A stretch of DNA of 64,000 nt from contig OX421505.1 in NCBI GenBank assembly GCA_949126835.1, positions 2,413,587-2,477,586 of the forward strand. Reading direction: 5' to 3'. A program made the position numbers and the translations under genes. Positions 34,529-45,500 of this stretch are shown here, piece after piece. Numbering within the stretch: position 1 is the first letter of the stretch; every line of letters begins with the position of its first letter. Under the pieces are notes generated by a model. That model had not been told where the DNA came from, made no database searches, and saw nothing but the letters and a program-made list of their open reading frames with translations. The stretch is from Anisus vortex. Its lineage: Eukaryota > Mollusca > Gastropoda > Planorbidae.

Positions 34529-34939
34529 TCTATATATATAAAAAGACAGTGTTAAGCCCCGCGAGGATCCCCATTGGTCAATTTGAAAACACGTGTGTCA
34601 CTGACCTATCTAGGCCTAGCCCAATATACAATCTAATAATTTTTCACTTCGGACATGTGTCTTCGATAGCTCAGTGGTAATCGTAGTGGACTGCTATACG
34701 GGCGACCAGGGTTCGATTCTCCAGTTAGACTATACTTTTTTTTTTCGACAATTAATTTTCAAACTTTTATAGGCAATATAGATTTTGTTAAATAAAAATA
34801 TTTGACTATTTTTTTTACCCTATTACAATATTTATTTACTTTCCTAAAAGTATTCAGTAAGTGTAGTTTATAAATTTGTTATCTGCACCCCAGACAGTCC
34901 TTTTTTTTTCACCCGGGCAACGCCGGGCAATGTAGCTTG
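34529..34939 (+). mobile_element. Non-autonomous Helitron-like element with a tRNA-like insert
   Basis: The 5' end TCTATATATATAAAAAGACAG sits after an A, and the 3' end CCCGGGCAACGCCGGGCAATG then TAGCTTG is followed by T. That is the A/T insertion pattern, 5'-TC start and 3' hairpin (CCGGGC/GCCCGG-type) expected of Helitrons; the terminal CTTG deviates from the usual CTRR. Within it, 34664-34730 is tRNA-like: GATAGCTCAGTGGTAAT (A-box) and GGGTTCGATTC (B-box). No protein is coded. Confidence 0.5.
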
Positions 34940-35121
34940 TAATACATAAATTATTCTTTGTCTTTGAGACTTTGACCATAGCCATAGCATACTGCACAGT
35001 GTCCATAGCCGCCATAGCAACCATAGGGCCCACCATAGAGCCATAGGCCTACATAAGCCTAGTCACAATAGTGACAGAGCACAACTGATATGTTTTAGAT
35101 AGCACTGAGCCATAACTCTAT

Positions 35122-35545
35122 ATCTTATCTTATCTTATACATTACAGACGCTCCTTCTATAAAGAAGATTATTGCGTCCTACGCTCATCCGTGGTCCGAG
35201 TCTAGTCTTGCATTTTTATTAATGTTTTAAATGATGTTAGGTTATTGGTTTTCCTGGTTTGTTTAGGCAACCCATTCCATGCCCGAATGCCACTCGGGAA
35301 GAAAGAGTACTTGTATGTTTTTGTTCTCGCATAAGGGACAAGGAAGGTGTTTTTGTCTTTATGTATATCTGAGCTTTGCAACAGGTTGTCATTGGGTTGT
35401 ATTTCTAAATTAGAGTTTAATGCTTTATGTATTATTACTACTTTACTCTTTGCCCTTCTGTCCTCTAGTGTTTCTAGGCTTAGTGATTTGACTAATGGTG
35501 TTACTCTTGTCAATTGGGAATATTCACTAGTTATAAACCTTGTAC
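35122..35545 (-). pseudogene. CR1-like LINE 3' end fragment
   Basis: On the minus strand it encodes the C-terminal blocks TRVTPLVKSLSLETLEDRR, KVVIIHKALNSNLEIQ, SFFPSGIRAWNGLPKQTRK and LTSFKTLIKMQD. Then comes the 3' tail GGACGCAATAATCTTCTTT ... GGAGCGTCTGTAATG and (ATAAG)n. It closely matches 56600-57005 and keeps the complete tail hairpin. 5'-truncated. Confidence 0.88.
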
Positions 35546-36420
35546 TATAAGTAGGCTACTATAAGTATAATAAGTTACAGTATAAGTAATAATAATATAA
35601 TATTTATATTTCTATATTTTAGAATCGCAAAAGGCCATTATTTCATAATCAGGGTATTTTAAATCACAGTTCATACAATAAACATCTTAATTTACTTATA
35701 TACAAGTGAGATAATTACATAATCTATAAAAATCGGCATCGAATTATAAGTTCATTAGGCGCTATCGAAAATAGGTTTTTGCAGACATTTCATTGTGTCG
35801 AATCGCAAAATTATACAAATACCCTGCAATGTTTTACAAACAAACATTATATATGAAATTAAAGATCTAAAAATATTCTGTAGCGTCATATAGGTTTCAT
35901 TAAACATCGTTTAGACTAAAATACTTTAATATATTTGTAAAAATTAGCTACGTTATGCTGCTTTTTTAGCTTAAAAAAAGTTGCGATCTTTAAAAAATAT
36001 TTATAGCCACGGGTTGCCTTACTTTCGCTTTGAATGAAAATGAATAGTAAAGTATGACAGTACAAAGTTCCAATAACGTCTTTTAGTTTTTTCAAATGTA
36101 TATATAGCGTTAGTCAAAAGAACTCGAAAAACCTGTCGAGTTTGTACAAAAGATGTCACTTCGCAAAACCCAAATATGGCCACCGACTAATGCAAATACC
36201 TAATTATAAGTCAATTCTCTATAAAATTTAAATACTGCATACCCATATACATATATATTTATATAACTTTTATATAAGTCTTGCAATTTATCATAATTTA
36301 TTTTTATGTATCTAAATTCCTGATACGTTAAATGAATAAATGGCCTAGGAGTCTTTAAAGGATAAATATATATATATAAACAAGCTCACAATAATTATAT
36401 TTGTTGATAATCTCTAACAA
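35546..36420. other. Spacer upstream of Mff exons
   Basis: AT-rich, no ORF with motifs. A first Mff exon could lie here or further upstream, but I cannot identify one. Confidence 0.45.
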
Positions 36421-36525
36421 ACTGGTTCTAGCCCTACCTCCGATCTATCCCTGCCGCTCTGCAGGAGTTTTGGGCCTAAAAATCTTCTATCTAGAAGGAA
36501 CGTCTGTAAACTTTAAGTCAAACCA
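36421..36525 (+). mobile_element. SINE-B fragment
   Basis: Starts within the B-box region (CTGGTTCTAGCCCTACC), continues CTGCAGGAGTTTTGGGCC, and ends in the tail CTTCTATCTAGAAGGAACGTC. The tRNA-like A-box half is missing. Confidence 0.75.
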
Positions 36526-36595
36526 ATGATAAGAAAATAACTATACACCAAGATTCATGAAAAAAAAAATATTTGATAATTGTTTCTTTGACCAG

Positions 36596-39500
36596 GACTC
36601 TATTAAGCTTCCAGATCACACCCAGCCTTCTGACTACAGTGATGTTCAGCCCAAGACCTACGACCCTGACTTTATATCACAGATAAGCAGCAAAATGCAG
36701 GTTCCTGACAGGTACATATTGTACTTATCAAAATATAGGCTCAGCAACAAAAGTTTATGGGGCAGCGGTAGCAGAGCGGCAGCGGGCTTGGCTGGCGATA
36801 TGAAGTTCCTGGGTATAAATCCTGGTGGAGGCTAAGATTTTTTTCACAGGACTTGAGGGTGTCCCTGGGTCTACCCAGCTCTGATGGGTACCTGACATTA
36901 GTTGGGGTGAAGTGAAGGCGGCTGGGCATTGTGCTGGACACAAATCCCCTAGTATGCCGTGACCACAGAAACTGGTGAATGCTGCTTCACCAGCCCTATG
37001 ATCAGTTTGGCCTGACGGGTACTTTACTTAACAGAAGTTTAGAAATGGGCTTACATGGACAGTAATCCAGAAAAAGAGTGTTTTATTTATGACTATTTTA
37101 TCTGCTAAGCTATTAAAACATATATATATATATATTAGACAAATTTTAATTAAAGTTGTAATAAACTGAAATTAAATCATAAATTAATAAATTGCTATTT
37201 ATATAGCACTGCTGACAAACATAATGTAAGCTCAAAGCGCATTTAACATTGAGCAACCAAAATACGCATCAAAACTTTTTTTAAATGCAAGAATATGGAT
37301 ATAATTAAAATGTATAAAAAATTATTTTAAAAAATTAATTAAATCTTGATTTTTATTTGTCTGATTTAAATCATGATCTTAATTGATTTGAATAGTGATT
37401 TAAGTTAATTTAAATCAACTTATAATGGTTTATTTGATTCATTTCAACACTTGGGTAAAAGATTACATGATCTTGTCTTGGCTACAACAGATTTAAGCTC
37501 AAATCACTTTCCTCTTGCAGGATATCTGTGGGCTCAGATTATGAAAGCCGGGAGTCAAGTCAGCATGACTATGGTGAAGTGTCCAGCTTTGTGCGTATGA
37601 CTGTACCCGACAGAATTGTTTTGGCAGGTAAGGAGCTTGCACTGTGTTTGTCTGGCATGGATAGTCAGGGATTCAACCCTCATCTGTGGCTGTTTTTTTT
37701 TGTGTGTAATTAACAAGTGAAATTTGATGAACTTCATCGTACTATAATAATATAATTTATGATATGATATAGTGATATAGCATGATATAATTTTACTGGG
37801 ACATTTTGACCAGTGGAGGAAGACGTCAGTCGGAAGGACAGTGCCACGCCCACTGACAACGCCTGGACTGTGGATGCACAAACTAGTTACACCGTGATGG
37901 AGGTTCCGTACAGGCTTCTGGTCGGTGGTCAGGATGTACCTGGGAAAAGTTGGTTCTGAGTTTGAGAATTTTGTTTGGCCTTTCAGCCCTTCTTTCTCCC
38001 AGACCTGAGCCAATGGGTAGATTATCGTTATTGGAATCCCTGCCCAGAGACAATCTAGAAATAAATAGCCGACCTTTCTTCATAAGTGGCAAGACTTTCT
38101 AAATAAATATGACTCGTTATAACTAAATCAGAGACCAAAAGAAATCACTGTGTTTATAGCATGTTCTGCGTAACTGTCCCATTAAGATATAACCTATTAT
38201 TCCTATCCATTTGAGGAATCATATGGAAAGGTGAAAATTGTGTTGGCCACACAATCCCCTTTATTACAATATTTTCCCTTTGTACTTTGGTCCAATAGGC
38301 AACCCTTTGAACTGAACTACTCATTGGCATAGGTGTGAAAAAAAAATATTTTTTTTTGTTCAATTTCAGACTTGTTTCATTTTTTTATGTTTTTTTTTGG
38401 TTGTTTGAAATGAAATTCAGTGCTACTTTGGGTTACGAACTTTAGTCGCCACAGAACTCGGTTCCTAACCCGAAATGTTCATAACCCAATACTTGAAATC
38501 AATGATATCATTTAAAAAAAATTAGAATCCTCTCATTTACTTGACATAACACAAAGAAATATGTGTACTTCACGTTTTAAATAAAAAGAAAGAAAACAAC
38601 CAAATAAATTACAGAGAAAACGATCACAGGAAATGTGTCAATTTTTTTTATATACAGAATCATCAGTTTTAAGGAGTTCCTTGGCAGCCATAGGGAAATC
38701 TTTCTAACCCTAACCCTGCACCAAGAGACTATCAAGTGAAATTTGATTGCTTTTACTGGAGAATCTTTCAGAAGTGTGCCATCCTGTTATCATTCATCAG
38801 GTTTTACTGCCCTGTTAGCAACAAGCTCAGTCTGGTTTTCAGTGAGGTCGGCTGGTCCTGTGGTTGGTGGAAGAATTGGGACGAGTCTGACAAGGGTCGA
38901 GGTGTGTGGCAGCAACTAAAACGGCCAAATCGAGCTGATTCGTGGTGGAAGCTCCGCAGGAGAGAATAGGCTACGATAGCCCAGTTCCGTACAGGGCATT
39001 GCCCTATTGGTGCCTATTTTGGACGATTTAGGCCCAATTTTGATTCGCGGTGCCGACACTGCTTTGAAGCAGAAGAGACGGTCAAGCATTTGCTTTTAGA
39101 CTGCCCTGCCTTGCAGGAGGAAAGAGTAGATGGGAATGGTCAACAGTTTGCACCATCCCTTTATGGGAACCTGGCTGTGCTACGTAGTACAAGTGTGTTT
39201 GTCCTCCGAATCCTAAGAGATTTTCTCGATTCGATCACTCCGGTGAGTGAGGTTTAAAGTCTGGTCCTGTGGTTAGTACTCCAGACTTTCAACAAATCTG
39301 CCTGGGTTCTAGCCCCGCTGCCAAACAATCCCCGCCACCCTACAGGAGTTTGGGGCCCAGGGCTTAATAATCATCTACTTAGAAGGAACATTGTAAACTT
39401 TAAGTCCTAAATGTGATGCGATTTTTTTCTGTAATTCTGTGGAGAATATTCATTGACTTGGACAGCTAAGAAAAATGAGGACAAAATATGCCCATTTACC

Positions 39501-42500
39501 AAACAATAAATCTCTTGTTTTTTTAATTTCATAATTTTTGTAAATAGAGGATATATATCTATGTTAATTTAGACGGTAACATAATGCAATACTTAAAACC
39601 TAAGTTTTTTTTTGTTTCGTTACTTCAAAGAATTTTATAAAAAAGGGATATAAATAAGTATATTAGTATGTTTTCTACCAAATAAATTTTATGTTCCAAG
39701 CCTTCTCTAATACCGAAAACTGCAGATTTTATCATTTTGCGATAATTTGTCATAAATTAATAAATCATGATTTAATCTGAGATGTAGAACTGTATAGAAC
39801 TGAGATGTTGAGCTGTATTACAGACATTGTCTTAGTGCTAAGTGAAGTTGAAGCTTTCTGAGAGATGTAAAAAAAAACGTTTCTTGCTTACTTCCTTTCA
39901 CTGTCCAGGTGACAACCAGCACATCGGGATGCGCCAAGACATGGAGATGGATCTGCCGGCCAACCCTCATAAAACTTCCGACATGTCCTACGTGGGGCTC
40001 ATCACTCCTCCCAGGACCCTGACTCTAGAGGAGAGGTTCCCGGCGGTCGAGGCGACAGACGACCAGAAACTGCTAGAGGCCCAGGGAGGATCTGCCAGGC
40101 ACAACATCATTGCCAACGGACACGTGTAAGTAATGTTCAGGCAATCCAATGTCAAACCTGTACCTGTTGGGTACACAGGGAAAACCCAGTCATGTGCTTC
40201 ATAAGTACACTGTGATATATGAGGATGAGGTTAGAATTAATTAGAATTAACTCCCTTCAGTTGTGATTACCTTCCTTTGTAGCTGGTGGTCACATTCTTT
40301 TGGTGACCCTGTCCGTTTACCATGAGGGAGCACGGGTGGGTGGGGGGGGGGTTCTGGACCATGTGGTGTGTAGTTAGAGTAGAGAATGTAAGACTGGTTA
40401 GGCTGTGTTTTAATGCTTCTTGTGTTCTTCTTAAATCATATTATTATTATTGACTTGTGTTGAGATTCGATGTTTATGTGCTAGGTTGAATTAAAAGTTA
40501 TGTTAATTATTCCTGCTGATGTCATTCTAAATTGTTCGGACGAGAGTAAAGGATTCTTCGAGGGTACCAAAAAGTCATTGGGATAAACTGCCCACCCTAG
40601 ACAACACATATTGAAAAGATGCACAGAAGTCTCATGCTAATAGTATATTCATATAATTAGGTTTGGAGAATGTGTAGATTTAGATTTACTATCATAGGAT
40701 GTTATGTATGCAAATGATAATAATATATAGTCAAAAACTATAGCTTGCTTCATCACTTGCTCTATCTCCCATTCTTTTCATTTCAACAGATCTAAAAGCT
40801 TGTTTCAATAAATGTTTTACTAAAAATGTCCCCCCTCCCTCCCTCTCTCTCTCTCTCTCAGGTTCTTTTATCTGTCAATGTGGGCAGGTATAACATCTGG
40901 TAAACAATAGGAATCCAAACATAAAATACCTCACTGCTCAGAAATTCATGTCTCAAAAAGACCTGTCTAGCATGGCACACCCAACTTAGTGTATTTATAT
41001 GTGGTTGTATTGTTCACCCAACTTAGTGTATTTATATGTGGTTGTATTGTTCACCCAACTTAGTGTATTTATATCTGATTTGTATTCTTCACCCAACATA
41101 GTGTATTTATATGTGGTTGTATTGTTCACCCAACTTAGTGTATTTATATGTGGTTGTATTGTTCACCCAACTTAGTGTATTTATATGTGGTTGTATAGGG
41201 CGTTTGCAATCCCGTGACAAAAAGCACGTGATTTGTGTTTACTTTGAGTAATGGTGTACAATTAAATATGGCCGCTGTATTGATAAAGTTTCATATAGGC
41301 TCGAGCTTTTTTTAAATGATGTGTTGTGTTTTAAGTCTTATTAAGATTTAAGCTGTATTATGTATGTTAAATAAAATAGGCTATTTTATTATTATCATAG
41401 ACAAAGATCATAGACGATGTGAGCCTAATAGTTACTTGACTAGATAGCCTATTCACCAACAATATCACTTGACATCGTAGCCTAGCCTACGAAACATTAA
41501 AAGTGTAGGCCTATAAAGTGAAATTGAAAGTGTAAATAGGTATAGCCGGCCCTAGCCTAATCACATTAATCAATTAATCTACAGTACTACTATTTACCTC
41601 CTTATTTTTTAGTAGGATAGCCAATATTCAGATGTGAATTTTGCATGATAAAGAAGTACTTCACTTTCACCACGTTACATTTGTACCTCAATTGGGTTCT
41701 TTATTTACACAAATACGTCACTAAATTTACACAAAAAAACTTAAGCTCCGCCTACTGAGAACGCTCTATTGTTCACCCAACTTAGTGTATTTATATGTGG
41801 TTGTATTGTTCACCCAACTTAGTGTATTTATATGTGGTTGTATTGTTCACCCAACATAGTGTATTTATATGTGGTTGTATTGTTCACCCAACTTAGTGTA
41901 TTTATATGTGGTTGTATTGTTCACCCAACATAGTGTATTTATATGTGGTTGTATTGTTCACCCAACTTAGTGTATTTATATGTGGTTGTATTGTTCACCC
42001 AACTTAGTGTATTTATATGTGGTTGTATTGTTCACCCAACTTAGTGTATTTATATGTGGTTGTATTGTTCACCCAACTTAGTGTATTTATATGTGGTTGT
42101 ATTGTTCACCCAACATAGTGTATTTATGTGATTTGTATTTTTCGCCCAACATAGTGTATTTATATGTGGTTGTATTGTTCACCCAACTTAGTGTATTTAT
42201 ATGTGGTTGTATTGTTCACCCAACTTAGTGTATTTATATGTGGTTGTATTGTTCACCCAACTTAGTGTATTTATATGTGGTTGTATTGTTCACCCAACTT
42301 AGTGTATTTATATGTGGTTGTATTGTTCACCCAACTTAGTGTATTTATATGTGGTTGTATTGTTCACCCAACTTAGTGTATGTATATGTGATTTGTATTG
42401 TTCACCCAACATAGTTTATTTATATGTGGTTGTATTGTTCAGCCAACATAGTGTATTTATATGTGATTTGTATTGTTCACCCAACATAGTGTATTTATAT

Positions 42501-45500
42501 GTGGTTGTATTGTTCAGCCAACATAGTGTATTTATATGTGATTTGTATTGTTCACCCAACATAGTGTATTTATATGTGGTTGTATTGTTCAGCCAACATA
42601 GTGTATTTATATGTGATTTGTATTGTTCACCCAACATAGTGTATTTATGTGATTTGTATTGTTCACCCAGCATAGTGTATTTATATGTGGTTGTATTGTT
42701 CACCCAACATAGTGTATTTATATGTGATTTGTATTGTTCAGCCAACATAGTGTATTTATATGTGATTTGTATTGTTCACCCAGCATAGTGTATTTATATG
42801 TGGTTGTATTGTTCACCCAGCATAGTGTATTTATATGTGGTTGTATTGTTCACCCAACATAGTGTATTTATATGTGGTTGTATTGTTCAGCCAACATAGT
42901 GTATTTATATGTGATTTGTATTGTTCACCCAACATAGTGTATTTATATGTGGTTGTATTGTTCAGCCAACATAGTGTATTTATATGTGATTTGTATTGTT
43001 CACCCAACATAGTGTATTTATGTGATTTGTATTGTTCACCCAGCATAGTGTATTTATATGTGGTTGTATTGTTCACCCAACATAGTGTATTTATATGTGA
43101 TTTGTATTGTTCAGCCAACATAGTGTATTTATATGTGATTTGTATTGTTCACCCAACATAGTGTATTTATATGTGATTTGTATTGTTCACCCAACTTAGT
43201 GTATTTATATGTGGTTGTATTGTTCAGCCAACATAGTGTATTTATATGTGATTTGTATTGTTCAGCCAACATAGTGTATTTATGTGATTTGTATTGTTCA
43301 CCCAGCATAGTGTATTTATATGTGGTTGTATTGTTCACCCAACATAGTGTATTTATATGTGATTTGTATTGTTCAGCCAACATAGTGTATTTATATGTGG
43401 TTGTATTGTTCAGCCAACATAGTGTATTTATATGTGATTTGTATTGTTCACACAACGTAGTGTATTTTTGTGATTTGTATTGTTCACCCAACATAGTGTA
43501 TTTTTGTGATTTGTATTGTTCACCCAACATAGTGTATTTATGTGATTTGTATTGTTCACCCAACATAGTGTATTTATATGTGGTTGTATTGTTCAGCCAA
43601 CATAATGTATTTATATGTGGTTGTATTGTTCAGCCAACATAGTGTATTTATATGTGATTTGTATTGTTCACCCAACATAGTGTATTTATATGTGGTTGTA
43701 TTGTTCAGCCAACATAGTGTATTTATATGTGATTTGTATTGTTCACACAACGTAGTGTTTTTATTTGTGGTTGTATTGTTCTCCCAACTTAGTGTATAAA
43801 TACGTGGTTATATTGTTTGTTTCAGGGTCGGCCCAGTCCCGTATGATCCAGGTGTCAATTTGAATGAATCTGTTTTACTGAATGAAGAGAATGAAGCTAC
43901 TCTACTCCGTACACAGGTCAGTGTTCCATTCTATTGTCCTTGTATTGTCTTAGGCTCGTTTTGTCTTGTGTAATATTGAGGTTGATAACAGAGTAGAATT
44001 GGAAAGAGTAGGAGAAGATAGAGATACCAACACATGAAGAAGATTCCTGGAGGCAAAAAGTCATTAAAAGAGTTGGAGAAAATAGCTAGAGACAATAAGT
44101 CATGGAAAGATATTACAAATGGTCAATGTGCAACTGGCAGTTGCTAAAGAAGAAGAAGAAGTAGTAGCAATATTGATAGTGATAGTTTGATAGTGTTATG
44201 ACCACAGTCCTGTACTGTGGGTTCTGGAGTCATTTTCCATTTCCAGTTTTATATTATCTTATATTTGTGAAATACTTTATTACTTATCTTTAATAATTGA
44301 AATATTTAATTACTTTCTATAAAGAAGATTATTGCATCCTACAAACATCCATGATTTGGACTATCTGATATCTGTATACGTTGCAGATGAACAATACTAA
44401 ATTTCACACCTACCCATAAAAATTGGTTTGGGCTGACTGTGAATGTTTTTTTTTTAAGTTTGTAGAACAGTTTGGGAATTTAAAAATTATTTTAGTGTAA
44501 GAACCCTGACAACACTATTGAAAGACAAGGGTATATTGTTCGGCGAACACAATTTCTAGGCAACTAATGTCAGGTATCTAACAGAGCATTAGACAAGGGT
44601 ATATTGTTCGGCGAACACAATTTCTAGGCAACTAATGTCAGGTATCTAACAGAGCATTAGACAAGGGTATATTGTTCGGCGAACACAATTTCTAGGCAAC
44701 TAATGTCAGGTATCTAACAGAGCATTAGACAAGGGTATATTGTTCGGCGAACACAATTTCTAGGCAACTAATGTCAGGTATCTAATAGAGCATTAGACAA
44801 GGGTATATTGTTCGGCGAACACAATTTCCAGGCAACTAATGTCAGGTATCTATCAGAGCTGATTCACCCAGGAACACCATCCAGACCATGGGACAAAACC
44901 CAGGGCATTAACATGGAGTAGAACCTGGGTTTTTATGATTAACTTGATAGAACATTTCCTTAAATAACATCATTTTTCACTCCCTGTTCCTACAGGTAGC
45001 TAAACTGACCAGGACATTGCTTTACTGACATCATTTTTCTCTCCCTGTACCTACAGGTAGCTAAACTGACCAGGACCATGGCCGGATTTACCTATAAGCT
45101 AAACAAGCTATAGCTTAGGGCCCCCACTTTCCTAGGGGCCCCAAACACAATTGTTTGAGTGAACAATTGTCATATATACTTAAATATACTGCACAGTTAT
45201 TATATAAAAAAATATAAATAATAAACGGCATATCTGGAAAAATGTTCTTGAACGAGTTGTGGCAGTCATAATTAAGCTTACTATGGCAGAACGTGATCTA
45301 CCTTTTAGAGGAGATGAGCAAATATTGGTTCTCCTCACAATGGACATTTCCTTGGATTACTGAAACTTATAGACAAATTTGTTTTTTTTTCTAGCAAGCC
45401 ATATAAAAAAAATGGGAATAAAGGATCAGATGTCACATCTATCTTTCAAAACAATATGTGATGAATTTATCCAAATTATGGCACATGACGTAAGAGACTC

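Noticed and set aside
34664..34730. A genuine tRNA gene
   Set aside because: A- and B-boxes are present, but acceptor and anticodon stems do not pair well and it sits inside a mobile element.
36557..36595. ATG at 36557 as the Mff start
   Set aside because: In frame, but the poly-A/Lys run and pyrimidine tract ending in CAG before 36596 look like an intron end; left undecided rather than used.
38703..38720. Telomere-like CTAACCCTAACCC
   Set aside because: Only two units, in a host intron; no array.
42312..43799. Long open frames on both strands (YLYVVVLFSQHS and NTLCWLNNTTTYK type)
   Set aside because: Entirely inside the 37-bp minisatellite; the period is not a multiple of 3 and both strands are open, so these are repeat artefacts.
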